In this document: one piece after another, positions 12,065 through 23,731 of the stretch
How the letters are laid out: every line of letters begins with the position of its first letter
Numbering within the stretch: position 1 is the stretch's first letter
Assembly: GCF_001679785.1 (NCBI RefSeq)
Contig: NZ_CP016286.1
Span: forward strand, 3,590,001-3,654,000
Length of the DNA: 64,000 nucleotides
Reading direction: 5' to 3'
From: Rhizobium leguminosarum
GTDB lineage: Bacteria; Pseudomonadota; Alphaproteobacteria; Rhizobiales; Rhizobiaceae
Translations under genes and position numbers: made by a program
The notes under the pieces: generated by a model
The model's input: the letters and a program-made list of their open reading frames with translations, nothing else
What the model was told of the DNA's origin: nothing
Database searches by the model: none

Positions 12065-12918
12065 GCGGCGACGCCCCCGGCGATTGCCCCCGCAATCCTC
12101 TCCACCGAGAATTCCCGCCCATTCCTCAGGTTCGGGATCTTGTCATGCGCAGCCTTGACCGCACTCGGATCGATCTCGGCGACGATAACCGCCTCGCCGG
12201 TGGCGCCGGCCGACGCCAGCACCGTGCCCCAGGGATCGACGATCATCGAATGGCCGAAAGTCTCGCGCCCATCCTCATGCCTGCCCGCCTGCGCGGCGGC
12301 GATGACGAAGACCCCGTTCTCGATCGCGCGTGCCCTGAGCAGGATCTCCCAATGCGCCTCGCCGGTCTGCTTGGTGAAGGCGGCAGGAACTGTCATCACC
12401 TCGGCGCCGGCAACCGCCTGGGCGCGGAAGAGTGCGGGAAACCGCACGTCGTAGCAGATCGCAAAGCCCATTTCGGCAAAGGGCAGCGACAGGACGCGAG
12501 CCTCCGAGCCGGCTGTATAGGCGGCACTTTCACGCCAGCTCTCGCCATTGTCGAGGTCGACGTCGAACATATGGATCTTGTCGTAGCGATTGAGAATCCT
12601 GCCGTCGGGACCGAACAGAAAACCGCGATTGGCGATCTTGCCGTCGGCAAGGGCGATCGCCGTCGAACCAACATGCATGTGGATGCCGAGTTCCCTAGCG
12701 AGCTCTGAGCCGGTCTTGACGATAATGTCATGCGCCTCGTCGGCAAGCACGGCGCGTGCGGCCGCACGATCTCGCTGCAGCATGCCAGTCATTTCGGGCG
12801 TCTGCACATAGGTCGCGCCCTGGCCAGCGGCCTCGCGCACCAGCCGTGCCATGGCGGCGGCATTCTTCACCGGATCAACCCCGGAGCACATCTGGACGGC
12901 GGCGGCCTTGAAGCTCAT
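12061..12918 (-). CDS. Carbon-nitrogen hydrolase (nitrilase superfamily, Nit-like)
   Basis: 285 residues from the ATG at 12918, with GAGGAAG upstream. The catalytic triad of the superfamily is present: Glu in the PEMTG segment, Lys in NRYDKIHMFD and Cys in GFAICYDVRFP. The KIHMFDVDL segment and overall length match the Nit1/YafV-like omega-amidase group, and deaminated glutathione amidase is the most likely activity by family. A glutathione-linked repair role would suit the glutaredoxin gene just upstream, but the exact substrate is inference. Confidence 0.88.
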   Translation of the reverse strand: MSFKAAAVQMCSGVDPVKNAAAMARLVREAAGQGATYVQTPEMTGMLQRDRAAARAVLADEAHDIIVKTGSELARELGIHMHVGSTAIALADGKIANRGFLFGPDGRILNRYDKIHMFDVDLDNGESWRESAAYTAGSEARVLSLPFAEMGFAICYDVRFPALFRAQAVAGAEVMTVPAAFTKQTGEAHWEILLRARAIENGVFVIAAAQAGRHEDGRETFGHSMIVDPWGTVLASAGATGEAVIVAEIDPSAVKAAHDKIPNLRNGREFSVERIAGAIAGGVAA

Positions 12919-12928
12919 CGGTTCTTCC

Positions 12929-13186
12929 TCAGGCTGCCAGCATCGGGTCGAGCTTGCCGGCCCGATCGAGCGCAAAGAGATCGTCGCAACCGCCGACATG
13001 ATCGGCGCCGATGAAGATCTGCGGAAAAGTGGTACGCCCGTTCGACTTGCCGATCATCTCCTGGCGAAGATCCGGCGAAAAGGTCGCGTCGTGCTCGACA
13101 TATTCGACGCCCTTTTCTTCGAGAAGGGACTTGGCGCGGCTGCAATAGCCGCAGAACTGCCGTGTATAGATTGTGACGGGTACCAT
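12929..13186 (-). CDS. grxC: Glutaredoxin 3
   Basis: 85 residues from the ATG at 13186, matching the compact GrxC family. It is a glutathione-dependent dithiol oxidoreductase that reduces disulfides and mixed disulfides. The active site is CGYC (Cys12/Cys15), not the usual CPYC; the TVPQIFIG-type cis-proline loop reads TTFPQIFIGADHVGGCDD. It lies 10 nt upstream of the nitrilase-like gene and 31 nt downstream of the comF-like gene, so it is probably cotranscribed with both. Confidence 0.95.
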   Translation of the reverse strand: MVPVTIYTRQFCGYCSRAKSLLEEKGVEYVEHDATFSPDLRQEMIGKSNGRTTFPQIFIGADHVGGCDDLFALDRAGKLDPMLAA

Positions 13187-13217
13187 AATCTCTCCAGACC
13201 GATGCCGGGTATTTCTG

Positions 13218-13994
13218 TCATATAGGCTCGGAGAGAGCCCTTGCAAAGGTCAAAACCGTTATGTCGGCCGCACCCGCCTTGCGCAGCGTCCGGCTTGCCG
13301 CAGCGACCGTCGCCCCTGTTGTATAGACGTCGTCGATAAGGACGATGCGCTTGCCGAAAATTTCGTTTTCGCAACCCTTGGCGATCGCGAAAGCGCCCCT
13401 GACATTGTCTTCGCGCGCCTTCGCGCCAAGGCCGACCTGCTGGCTGGTGCGCTTGACGCGAACGAGTGTGGCGGCAAGCAGCGGTTTGTCCGAAAGCCTT
13501 GCCATATGGCGGGCAAGTTCGGCGGCCTGATTGAACTTGCGTGACAGCATGCGCGTGCGGTGCAGCGGCACCGGGATCAGCGCATCGCAGCTTTCGACCG
13601 CCCCATCGGAAGCGCGCAGCATCCAGGCTGCCATCATCGGCGCCAGATCGGTGCGATCGCGATATTTCAGCCCATGGACAAGATCACGGACTGCATGGTC
13701 GTGGGTCGCAGCCGACCGCAGCCGGTCGAAGGGCGGCGGGTTGGCGATCGCCTCGGCGCTGAGGATGCCGGCACCGAGATCGTGCGAGAAGGGAATGCCA
13801 AGCACCTCGCAATAGGGTCGTTCGATGAAGCGGATGCCGGACCAGCATTTCGCGCAGAGCCCACGATGGCCGCCGGTCGAAATGCCGCAGACGGAACAGG
13901 CCGGCGGATAAAAGAAATCGGCAAGCGCCGAAAACGGCCGCAAGAGATGCGCCCGCAAGAATTCTGCCGGTCTTGTCAATTCGATTGGCACCAT
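13218..13994 (-). CDS. ComF family phosphoribosyltransferase-like protein
   Basis: 258 residues. The N-terminal part has a double-CxxC zinc ribbon (CSVC and CAKC, about 33-53), followed by a type I phosphoribosyltransferase domain with the PRPP-binding motif VLIDDVYTTGAT. The family includes ComF of naturally competent bacteria and GntX; in rhizobia the role is unknown, so competence should not be assumed. It is the first gene of the run leading into grxC and is divergent from the BioC-like methyltransferase gene. Confidence 0.92.
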   Translation of the reverse strand: MVPIELTRPAEFLRAHLLRPFSALADFFYPPACSVCGISTGGHRGLCAKCWSGIRFIERPYCEVLGIPFSHDLGAGILSAEAIANPPPFDRLRSAATHDHAVRDLVHGLKYRDRTDLAPMMAAWMLRASDGAVESCDALIPVPLHRTRMLSRKFNQAAELARHMARLSDKPLLAATLVRVKRTSQQVGLGAKAREDNVRGAFAIAKGCENEIFGKRIVLIDDVYTTGATVAAASRTLRKAGAADITVLTFARALSEPI

Positions 13995-14071
13995 GCCGTC
14001 GAGACTAGCGTGTTCTCCACGAAAGGAAAATCGTCTTGCCGCACAGACGGCGCGGGACTAAGGACATCGCC

Positions 14072-14956
14072 ATGGATACGATCTTCGACAGAGCCCTGAT
14101 CGCCGCACATCGCCATCGCGCGCTTGTAAACAACGATCCGAAAGCCGCCTTCCTGCTCGACATCGCCGCTGAGGAAATGGGCGAAAGGCTTTCCGTGGTC
14201 GAGCGGACTTTCGGGACCGCCGTCGAACTGCATGGCGCGACCGGTGCTGTCGCCCGGGCCGCGCTGGCAACAGGCAAAATCGGCGCGATGATCCGCGTCG
14301 AAAGCGAGAAGGCTTATGCCCGGCCGGACGAAATCTTGATCGAGGCGCCGCTCGAGGACGTGCCGCTCGAACCGCAATCGGCCAATCTCATCCTTGCGCC
14401 GCTCAGCCTGCATCTGACCAACGATACGCCGGGTGTCTTCATCCAGATCCGCCGCGCCCTGAAGCCGGACGGCCTTTTCCTGGCCGCGATCCCCGGCGCC
14501 AGCACCCTTCAGGAACTGCGCGACGTGCTGCTGACCGCCGAGGTCGAGATGACAGGTGGCGCAAGCCCGCGTGTCATTCCCTTCGCCGATGTGCGCGATG
14601 TCGGCAGCCTCATGCAGCGCGCCGGCTTCACGTTGCCGGTGATCGATGCGGAGAATTATACGGTGCGCTATGATTCGCTCTTTCCGCTGATGCGGGATCT
14701 GAGAGCGATGGGCATGAGCAATCCGCTTGCAGCCCGCGCCCGCATGCCACTGACGCGCGCCTTCTTCCTGCGCGCAGCGGAGATCTACGCCGAACGTTAT
14801 GCCGATCCCGACGGACGTATCCGCGCCACCTTCTCGATCATCTATGTCTCGGGATGGGCTGCCCACGAGAGCCAGCAAAAGCCGCTCAAGCCGGGTTCGG
14901 CCAAGGCGCGCCTTGCCGATGCACTGAAGGTGGACGAACACAAGCTCAAGCAGTGA
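14072..14956 (+). CDS. Methyltransferase domain protein (BioC / NDUFAF5-like)
   Basis: 294 residues from the ATG at 14072, with AAGGAC upstream; a start 36 nt earlier is also open. The sequence MDTIFDRALIAAHRHRAL, the central LSLHLTNDTPGVFIQIRRALKPDG-type segment and the C-terminal FSIIYVSGWA are those of the alphaproteobacterial BioC/NDUFAF5-like group. The mitochondrial relative assembles complex I by modifying an arginine of NDUFS7. The classic glycine-rich SAM motif is weak here, so the activity is uncertain. It diverges from the comF-like gene across a 77-nt gap. Confidence 0.82.
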   Translation: MDTIFDRALIAAHRHRALVNNDPKAAFLLDIAAEEMGERLSVVERTFGTAVELHGATGAVARAALATGKIGAMIRVESEKAYARPDEILIEAPLEDVPLEPQSANLILAPLSLHLTNDTPGVFIQIRRALKPDGLFLAAIPGASTLQELRDVLLTAEVEMTGGASPRVIPFADVRDVGSLMQRAGFTLPVIDAENYTVRYDSLFPLMRDLRAMGMSNPLAARARMPLTRAFFLRAAEIYAERYADPDGRIRATFSIIYVSGWAAHESQQKPLKPGSAKARLADALKVDEHKLKQ

Positions 14957-14971
14957 GGGCCGGCGGCTTCT

Positions 14972-15139
14972 TCAATTCACCGTCATATTGTTATTGATCA
15001 CGTTGAAGACGCCTTGCAAGGCGCCGGTGAAGACCCCGAGACCGGAGACGAGCGCGCCACAAATGAGGGCGGCGATCAAGCCATACTCAATTGCCGTCGC
15101 ACCTCTGTTATCTGCAAGAAATGCTTTCAAAATACGCAT
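14972..15139 (-). CDS. Flp family type IVb pilin, stand-alone
   Basis: 55 residues, starting at the ATG at 15139. A short basic leader (MRILKAFLADNRG) is followed by ATAIEYGLIAALI, the prepilin cleavage and hydrophobic helix pattern of Flp pilins, with the invariant Glu and Tyr. These pilins polymerise into tad-type adhesive pili. No cpa/tad assembly genes are in the window, so this is an orphan copy that would depend on a secretion system encoded elsewhere. It ends 15 nt from the converging methyltransferase gene. Confidence 0.93.
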   Translation of the reverse strand: MRILKAFLADNRGATAIEYGLIAALICGALVSGLGVFTGALQGVFNVINNNMTVN

Positions 15140-15213
15140 TATTTCGCGACCCTCTGAGCGAAACCGACGGCAAACGACCAATTCCGCGGCCATCGGGCGA
15201 CGGCCGGTATTTT

Positions 15214-15531
15214 TCAGCAACCGGCGCCGACGCCGTAGCCCTGGACGACGCAGACCGAGCCGGGCGTATCCTGGAGGACACTGCGGCGGATCGTATAACG
15301 CTTGCCGCTTTCGCTCTTGGGGATCGATCCTGTCGTGATCGTATCGAAATCCGCCGGAGCACTGGCAAAGACGCTTTTCTTCGAGGAATCCGCAAGCATG
15401 GGCGTCAGGATAAGCGTCAGCGCGACCACAGCCGTGCCGAACAGGAGGGCGATATTCAGCGCACCCGTCCTGCGCGAGGCAGATGAGGCCCGTTCCTTTT
15501 CCCGGACAGCTTTCCAGAAATCATCGTCCAT
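15214..15531 (-). CDS. Small single-pass membrane protein, unknown function
   Basis: 105 residues from the ATG at 15531 (MDDDFWKAVREKERA). A charged cytoplasmic N-terminus is followed by one membrane helix (about 28-48) and a 55-residue outer part with KRYTIRRSVL and two Cys near the C-terminus (CVVQGYGVGAGC), which could form a disulfide in the periplasm. It lies 74 nt upstream of the Flp pilin gene and might be linked with it, but I do not recognise the family. Confidence 0.7.
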   Translation of the reverse strand: MDDDFWKAVREKERASSASRRTGALNIALLFGTAVVALTLILTPMLADSSKKSVFASAPADFDTITTGSIPKSESGKRYTIRRSVLQDTPGSVCVVQGYGVGAGC

Positions 15532-15657
15532 GAGGTCAAGCCTTTTAATACACGCACGCCAGATGCTTGATTGAGGCCGATCTTTGGCAGAAGGTGTTAA
15601 ACGATCCATTAATATCCACAGCCGAAAATGGTGTGGCACAATAATAATCAGATAATG

Positions 15658-16071
15658 CTAAAGTAAATCCTGCAACATCGGGATGAGCGGCTCGTCGGCC
15701 GGCGGCATCGGGTAATCGCGCAGCGCCTGCGGGCGCACCCATTTCAGCGCCTGGCCCTCGCGGCCCTGGGGAATGCCCTCATAGCGCCTGCAGATATAAA
15801 GCGGCATCAAAAGGTGGAAGGTCTCGTAGGAGTGGCTGGCAAAGGTAAGCGGCGCGAGACAGGCGATCTTAGTGTGTATACCGAGTTCTTCCTCGAGCTC
15901 GCGCACCAGCGTTTCCTCCGGCGTCTCACCCGGCTCGACCTTGCCGCCGGGAAACTCCCAGAGCCCGGCGAGCGACTTTCCCTCGGGGCGCTGCGCCAAC
16001 AGGATACGCCCATCGGCATCGATCAGCGCACAGGCAGCAACCAGCAATATCTTCCGGCCCGCCTCGCTCAT
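15658..16071 (-). CDS. mutT: MutT-type Nudix hydrolase (8-oxo-dGTP diphosphatase)
   Basis: 137 residues from the ATG at 16071. It hydrolyses oxidised 8-oxo-dGTP so that it is not built into DNA. The complete Nudix box runs [18 protein letters not shown] and on to EEELGI (about 46-68), with the upstream [17 protein letters not shown] stretch typical of MutT. The start overlaps the stop of the GNAT gene by 4 nt, so it is the last gene of ppi-argJ-GNAT-mutT. The order argJ-GNAT-mutT recurs in rhizobia, to my knowledge. Confidence 0.93.
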   Translation of the reverse strand: MSEAGRKILLVAACALIDADGRILLAQRPEGKSLAGLWEFPGGKVEPGETPEETLVRELEEELGIHTKIACLAPLTFASHSYETFHLLMPLYICRRYEGIPQGREGQALKWVRPQALRDYPMPPADEPLIPMLQDLL

Positions 16072-16874
16072 CGCGGCTCCTTTTGCCAATAGCAATAATG
16101 ATAGGCGTCGCGAAAACCGAGGCGCTCATAAAGTGCGATGGCCGGGCGGTTGGACAGCTTCACCTGCAGCCAGGCCGAACGGGCGCTGCGCATGCGCGCC
16201 CAGCGCAGCGCCGAGGTGAGGATCTCGGTGCCGAGCCCTTCGCGCCGCCGCGCCTCGGAGACCGAAAGCGACATGATGCCGGCGAGGTCGTTGTCCTGGA
16301 CACAGAGCACGGTCGCAAGCGGACCGTCCGCCGCGTTCTCGATCATGAACAGGCCGGATGGCGGCTTGATTGCCGAGATGATTTCGGCAAGCGCCGGCTT
16401 CAGCCTCAGTGGCGCCTGATCGACGGCGAGGTTAGCGTCGACGAAACGGCCGACATCATGGGTCGGCAGGTGATCGAGCGTATCCGGCAGCTCCGCCTCG
16501 GCAAGGTCGCAGGTCATCACCACCGTATCGTCGAAGCGCGTCCAGTTCTGCGCGCGCAGAAGTTCGATCAACACCGGCGAGGCAAGCGGCGTCTGGCGGA
16601 CCACCGCGGCGCGGCCATAGGCCTCGAACTTCCGGCGCGCCTTTTCGAGGCGGATTTCGACGTCGCGATGATCCGAGGGATCGAGCGGCACGATCGAGTT
16701 CAGCCGGTTGGACGGGTGACCGGCCGTCAGCCGCACCTGCCAGCTGCCGTCATATTGCACGGAAGCCGCCGGCCAGGCGCGGAAGCCGACGGCCTCCAGC
16801 CTGCGCACCAGCGGCAGATTGTGTGAGGAAATGGATGCCTGCTCCAATGAACGATCAGCTCCGATAGTCGCCAT
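16068..16874 (-). CDS. GNAT family N-acetyltransferase
   Basis: 268 residues from the ATG at 16874, which overlaps the argJ 3' end by 20 nt. The start is uncertain because no clear ribosome site precedes it and longer in-frame starts exist. The C-terminal half is a GNAT fold with the acetyl-CoA loop [11 protein letters not shown] and the C-terminal [19 protein letters not shown]. The N-terminal half is a degenerate second GNAT-like domain. Both ends overlap neighbours (argJ and mutT), so it is part of that operon. The acceptor substrate is unknown. Confidence 0.88.
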   Translation of the reverse strand: MATIGADRSLEQASISSHNLPLVRRLEAVGFRAWPAASVQYDGSWQVRLTAGHPSNRLNSIVPLDPSDHRDVEIRLEKARRKFEAYGRAAVVRQTPLASPVLIELLRAQNWTRFDDTVVMTCDLAEAELPDTLDHLPTHDVGRFVDANLAVDQAPLRLKPALAEIISAIKPPSGLFMIENAADGPLATVLCVQDNDLAGIMSLSVSEARRREGLGTEILTSALRWARMRSARSAWLQVKLSNRPAIALYERLGFRDAYHYCYWQKEPR

Positions 16875-18096
16875 TGATCGCAACATATTCCTTGGTGAGG
16901 TCGCAGGTCCAGACCGTTGCCGTGCCGGCACCCAGCCCGATATCGACTTTGACGGGGATATCCTGCGCCTTCATGACGTCCGAGGCGGCCGCCTCGGAAT
17001 AATCGGGATCACGCTCGCCATTGACGGCGACCCTGATATCGCCAAACCAGATGGCGAGCCTGTCGCGGTCGGCCATCTCGCCGGATTTGCCAACGGCCAT
17101 GACGATACGGCCCCAATTGGCGTCTTCGCCGGCGGCCGCGGTCTTGACCAGCGGCGAATTGGCGATCGACAGCGCGATGCGCTTGGCGGCGGCATCGCTC
17201 TCGGCACCCGTCACGGTGATTTCGAGCATCTTGGTGGCACCTTCGCCGTCCCGGACCACCTGCAGCGACAGATCCTTCAGCACTTCGTTGAGTGCGGCCC
17301 GGAAGGCGGCAAGGCGCGGGTCGTCGGCGCGTTCGATGCGGGTCTGGCCGTCCTCGGCCGCGGCGCCCGTTGCAAACAGCATCAGTGTGTCGGAAGTGGA
17401 GGTGTCGCTGTCGACGGTCATGGAATTGAAGGTCGGGCCGACGCCGTCGGACAGAAGCGCCTGCAGCGCGGCAGGCGCAATGTCGGCATCGGTGACGACG
17501 AAAGAAAGCATCGTCGCCATGTCAGGCGCGATCATGCCGGCGCCCTTGGCGATGCCGTTGATCGTCACGGCCACGCCGCCGATCTCGGCGCTGCGGGTGG
17601 AAACCTTCGGATAGGTGTCGGTCGTCATGATCGCCTTGGCGGCCTCGAACCAGAAATCGCCGGTCGCTTCGACCTGCATGCGATCCAGAACGCCTGCGAA
17701 TTTGGTCGCATCCAGCGGCTCGCCGATAACGCCGGTCGAGGCCAGGTAGACCTCGTTTTCGGCGCAGCCGACGGCAGCGGCAGCCGACTTCGCCGTCAGC
17801 GCGGTCGCCTGGCGGCCCTTCAGGCCAGTGAAAGCATTGGCATTGCCAGAATTGACGACGACGGCGCGGGCGCTGCCATGGGGGAGATTGGCCCGGCAGA
17901 AATCGACCGGCGCCGACGGGCACTTCGAGCGGGTAAAAACGCCCGCAACGGTCGCCGGTCTGTCGAAGACCATCATCAGCACGTCGGTACGGTTCTTGTA
18001 CTTGATGCCAGCGGAAGCCGTCGCCATGCGCACGCCGCGCAGCGGTGGCATCGAGACGAAGGATTTCGGAGCAAGCGGAGAGACGGAACCGGACAT
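16855..18096 (-). CDS. argJ: Bifunctional glutamate N-acetyltransferase / amino-acid acetyltransferase ArgJ
   Basis: 413 residues from the ATG at 18096. It moves the acetyl group from N-acetylornithine to glutamate, recycling acetyl in arginine synthesis; many ArgJ enzymes also use acetyl-CoA. The precursor cleaves itself before the nucleophilic threonine in the MATML motif (Thr195), giving alpha and beta chains. The [10 protein letters not shown] segment is also diagnostic. argH, the last step of the pathway, lies 27 kb away in this window. A GNAT gene and mutT follow with overlapping ends. Confidence 0.97.
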   Translation of the reverse strand: MSGSVSPLAPKSFVSMPPLRGVRMATASAGIKYKNRTDVLMMVFDRPATVAGVFTRSKCPSAPVDFCRANLPHGSARAVVVNSGNANAFTGLKGRQATALTAKSAAAAVGCAENEVYLASTGVIGEPLDATKFAGVLDRMQVEATGDFWFEAAKAIMTTDTYPKVSTRSAEIGGVAVTINGIAKGAGMIAPDMATMLSFVVTDADIAPAALQALLSDGVGPTFNSMTVDSDTSTSDTLMLFATGAAAEDGQTRIERADDPRLAAFRAALNEVLKDLSLQVVRDGEGATKMLEITVTGAESDAAAKRIALSIANSPLVKTAAAGEDANWGRIVMAVGKSGEMADRDRLAIWFGDIRVAVNGERDPDYSEAAASDVMKAQDIPVKVDIGLGAGTATVWTCDLTKEYVAINGDYRS

Positions 18097-18173
18097 GATG
18101 AGACCTGCCAATGAGCATTTCCAGGCGAAATGGAAACCGGTTCGCCGTCCGGAAATGCGACAACAAACGATGC

Positions 18174-18253
18174 CAGAGCATCATGCTCTGCTATTTGATT
18201 TAGATCCGGATTCAGATTTCAGGTCGATCAGGCCCAAGATCATCCGGATCTAA
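18174..18253. repeat. Palindromic repeat between ppi and argJ
   Basis: A hairpin CAGAGCAT-C-ATGCTCTG (18174-18190) is followed by a 12-bp inverted repeat, TTAGATCCGGAT (18200-18211) and ATCCGGATCTAA (18242-18253). The string catcatgctc...tatttgatttaga resembles the end of the repeat at 62549-62613, so both probably belong to one dispersed intergenic family. Confidence 0.6.
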
Positions 18254-18256
18254 TGA

Positions 18257-18279
18257 AGGGCCCGGAAGAACCGGGCCCT
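18257..18279 (-). terminator. Hairpin after the ppi gene
   Basis: AGGGCCCGG (18257-18265) pairs perfectly with CCGGGCCCT (18271-18279) around AAGAA, directly after the ppi stop. There is no long T-run, so termination may be partial and some reading into argJ is possible. Confidence 0.6.
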
Positions 18280-18289
18280 GATGCGATTA

Positions 18290-19171
18290 TTACTGCTGCG
18301 GTGCAGGCGCGACGGGCTCGCTGCCCGGCTCCGGCTGTTTGTTGGCCTGGTCGTAACCCTTGCGCAGCGTCTCGTCCGTGATCTCGATCTTGGCGGACGC
18401 CTTTGCCTGGTTCAGAAGCGCAAGATACTTGTCGCGCATGACGAGCTGACGAACCTGATCCTGCACCTGCTCGAAAGGCGGCGGCGGGGCATCGCGCTTA
18501 TCTTCGACCTTGATGACGTGGAAGCCGAAATCGGTCTTGACCGGCGTCTTGGAATAGGTGCCCTTCTCAAGCGCGAAGGCTGCGTCTTCGAATTCCTTGA
18601 CCATGCGGCCGCGCGAGAAATAACCGAGGTCGCCGCCTTCCGACTTGTTCGGATCGGTGGACTTTTCCTTGGCGAGTTCGGCGAAATCCTTGCCGGCGTC
18701 GAGCTGCTTGATGATGTCCTTGGCTTCGTCCTCGGTCTTGACGAGGATATGACGGGCGTGGACTTCCTCCTGCTTCGGCAGGGCGGCGACTTCCTTGTCG
18801 TAACGGGCCTTGACTTCGTCAGGCGTCACGATGTCGACGACATGCTTCTTGAAATAGGCATTGTGCAGCTCGCGGTCGGAGAGATACTGCATGCGCTTCT
18901 TGAATTCGTCGGTCTGATCGAGCTTCTCGGCCGCAGCGTCGGCGGCAAGCAGCTTCACGTCAATGGCGGCGGAAAGGGCTGCGACCTTCTTCTGGTCATC
19001 GGGAAGCTGCGCCAGCTGGGGGTCGAGATTGGCGACGGCAAGGTCGAGTTCCGACTGGTGGATCTCCAGGGTACCGACCTTGGCGATGACGGCGTCATCG
19101 GCATAGGCCGGGGCCTGGAGCGCAACAAAGGTTGCAAACGCCAGAACGGCAAGTTTGTTGGTGCTCAACAT
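18290..19171 (-). CDS. Periplasmic parvulin-type peptidyl-prolyl cis-trans isomerase
   Basis: 293 residues. An N-terminal signal peptide ends near AYADD (about residue 25). A helical chaperone region (about 30-150) precedes a parvulin/PpiC rotamase domain (about 150-240) with ARHILVKTEDEA, GGDLGYFSRGRMVKEFEDAAF and DFGFHVIKVED. The C-terminus is Pro/Gln-rich. It assists folding of exported proteins, like SurA or PpiD. It is transcribed divergently from secA, which exports such clients. The ATG at 19171 has AAGGG upstream. Confidence 0.93.
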   Translation of the reverse strand: MLSTNKLAVLAFATFVALQAPAYADDAVIAKVGTLEIHQSELDLAVANLDPQLAQLPDDQKKVAALSAAIDVKLLAADAAAEKLDQTDEFKKRMQYLSDRELHNAYFKKHVVDIVTPDEVKARYDKEVAALPKQEEVHARHILVKTEDEAKDIIKQLDAGKDFAELAKEKSTDPNKSEGGDLGYFSRGRMVKEFEDAAFALEKGTYSKTPVKTDFGFHVIKVEDKRDAPPPPFEQVQDQVRQLVMRDKYLALLNQAKASAKIEITDETLRKGYDQANKQPEPGSEPVAPAPQQ

Positions 19172-19274
19172 GAAATACCCTTCACAGTTACATTGCCGGT
19201 TTCAGCATCCCCTGAATCCAGCCCAAAATAGCCATCAACACCGGATTGTGGCCTTTCTGTATCCGCCAAATCCG

Positions 19275-19303
19275 TTGACATCATTCGACCCCCCTCTTAT
19301 CTG
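19275..19303 (+). promoter_or_regulatory. Sigma-70 type promoter of secA
   Basis: TTGACA (19275-19280), a 17-nt spacer, then TATCTG (19298-19303): a consensus -35 box and a fair -10 box. The predicted leader to the secA ATG at 19418 is about 108 nt. Confidence 0.65.
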
Positions 19304-19417
19304 TCACGCAACCTCGCGTCTAGAACAGTTTCCGGGCGTTTTAAGGCGCGCGCCTGATTTTCGGCTGGGCCGCGAACAAGAAACGCCGGGGATGAATATT
19401 GAGAAAGGGCCAGTCAT

Positions 19418-22135
<2,718 letters not shown>

Positions 22136-22155
22136 GGCAAGCCGGCAAAGATCCG

Positions 22156-22187
22156 AAAAAATGCCGCCTCCGGGCGGCATTTTTTTT
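22156..22187 (+). terminator. Rho-independent terminator of secA
   Basis: A perfect 13-bp stem, AAAAAATGCCGCC (22156-22168) and GGCGGCATTTTTT (22173-22185), with a 4-nt TCCG loop and a run of eight T, 21 nt after the secA stop. Confidence 0.92.
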
Positions 22188-22315
22188 CTGCGGCAACGCC
22201 GGAAAGCCTGAATTTCAGCGTTGGGTGGCAGACCCGATCCGGAACCGTTTCTTAACCCTGTTCTGTCAAGACTTCAGGGGCGATTTGCCTGACCTCAGAG
22301 TTTTGCGTGTTCATC

Positions 22316-23731
22316 ATGGCGGTCATAGAAACAGCGGAGAAGATGCTGCCCGCGGGCCTGCGCCCGATCGGCGGCCGCACGCTGCGTTTGCTTGCTGCCG
22401 TGCTCACCGAACGCGGTGAGAGGGCGGCCGCCCAACGCATGGCGCTGACGGCCTTTTCGATCCGTGTCCTCAGCGCAGCCCTCGCCTTCGTCTCCCAGAT
22501 CGTGCTCGCCCGGCTGATGGGCGAATATGAATACGGCATCTTCGTTTTCGTCTGGGTGCTGGTCGTCGTCTTCGGCGATCTCTCATGCCTTGGTTTCCAC
22601 ACCGCGATCGTCCGCTTCCTGCCGCAATACAGGGCTGCCGGCGCCTTCGAGGAAATCCGCGGCCTGACCGGCACGGCGCGCATCTTTGCGCTGCTGTCCG
22701 GCACGGCGGTGCTCGCCGCCGGCATGCTCGGGCTGCATTTCTTAGGCGATATGATACAGGTCTACTATCTCGTCCCGATCTTCATCGGCCTGCTCGCCAT
22801 GCCGATGATCGCGCTCGGCGACATTCTGGAAGGCACGTCGCGGGCGAACCATTGGCCGGTGATGGCGCTGAGCCCTGTCTATGTCGTCCGGCCGATCCTC
22901 ATCATCCTCTTCATGCTGATCGCGATTGCCATCGGCGCCGAGCACACAGCCGTCACCGCGATGCAGGCAGCGCTCGCCGCCACCTACGTCACCGCCCTCG
23001 GCCAGTATGCCGCAACGCTCTACCGCCTTCGCCGGCATTATGACGACGGCCCGCGCAAGGTCGACTTCCTCGCCTGGCTCAGCGTCGCCTTTCCGATTTT
23101 CCTGATCGAGGGCGTGAGCTTCCTGCTCACCAATTCCGACGTCGTCGTCGTCGGCATCTTCCTCGAGCCGCATGACGTCGCCATCTACTTCGCCGCCGCC
23201 AAAACGATGGCGCTGGTGCATTTCATCAATTTCTCGGTCAAGGCGGCCTCCGGCCCTCGCTTTTCCTCGATCATTGCCGAAGGCGACCACGCCCAGCTGG
23301 CAGCCGCTGCCATTGACGCCGCTCGCTGGACCTTCTGGCCGGCGCTCGGGGTCGGCCTTGTCGTGCTTGCGGCGGGTCATCTGCTGCTGTCGCTCTTCGG
23401 CGGCGCCTTCACATCAGGTTATCTGGTCATGGCGATCCTGCTCGCCGGCATCCTCGCCAAATCGCTGGTCGGACCGGCCGAAACTTTGCTGATGATGGCT
23501 GGCAAGCAGAACCTCTGCGTCGCGCTCTATGCCGGCGCACTAACGGCCAATGTCGGCCTCAACCTCGCTTTGATCCCGCATTACGGCATCGAAGGCACGG
23601 CGATCGCCACGGCTTCGGCCATGGCCGTCGAGGCAATCCTGCTGCATGTCGCCGTGCGCCGCACGCTTGGCATCGTTCTTTTCGCCTTCGCCAGCCCCTC
23701 CGCCGCAACGCCAGAAATGAGAGTTCGATAG
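22316..23731 (+). CDS. Polysaccharide flippase / oligosaccharide repeat-unit transporter
   Basis: 471 residues from the ATG at 22316; a GTG 9 nt upstream is equally open and neither has a clear ribosome site. About 12-14 hydrophobic helices cover the protein from residue 45 on, in the pattern of the MATE/MOP (Wzx, MurJ-like) superfamily, with LGDILEGTSRANHWPVMALSP and NVGLNLALIPHYGIEGTAIATA as family-like loops. It probably flips a lipid-linked sugar across the inner membrane; the substrate is unknown. It is joined to the next gene as TAGATG, so both are probably made together. Confidence 0.88.
   Translation: MAVIETAEKMLPAGLRPIGGRTLRLLAAVLTERGERAAAQRMALTAFSIRVLSAALAFVSQIVLARLMGEYEYGIFVFVWVLVVVFGDLSCLGFHTAIVRFLPQYRAAGAFEEIRGLTGTARIFALLSGTAVLAAGMLGLHFLGDMIQVYYLVPIFIGLLAMPMIALGDILEGTSRANHWPVMALSPVYVVRPILIILFMLIAIAIGAEHTAVTAMQAALAATYVTALGQYAATLYRLRRHYDDGPRKVDFLAWLSVAFPIFLIEGVSFLLTNSDVVVVGIFLEPHDVAIYFAAAKTMALVHFINFSVKAASGPRFSSIIAEGDHAQLAAAAIDAARWTFWPALGVGLVVLAAGHLLLSLFGGAFTSGYLVMAILLAGILAKSLVGPAETLLMMAGKQNLCVALYAGALTANVGLNLALIPHYGIEGTAIATASAMAVEAILLHVAVRRTLGIVLFAFASPSAATPEMRVR

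Noticed and set aside
13218..13994. Natural competence role for the ComF-like gene
   Set aside because: The family is widespread in non-competent bacteria and no other com gene is in the window.
15597..15612. TTAA pair upstream of the pilin region as a CtrA site
   Set aside because: The spacing is 8 nt rather than 7 and neither half matches TTAACCAT.
16819..18114. 431-residue plus-strand frame opposite argJ
   Set aside because: Antisense shadow; argJ is full length with its self-cleavage site.
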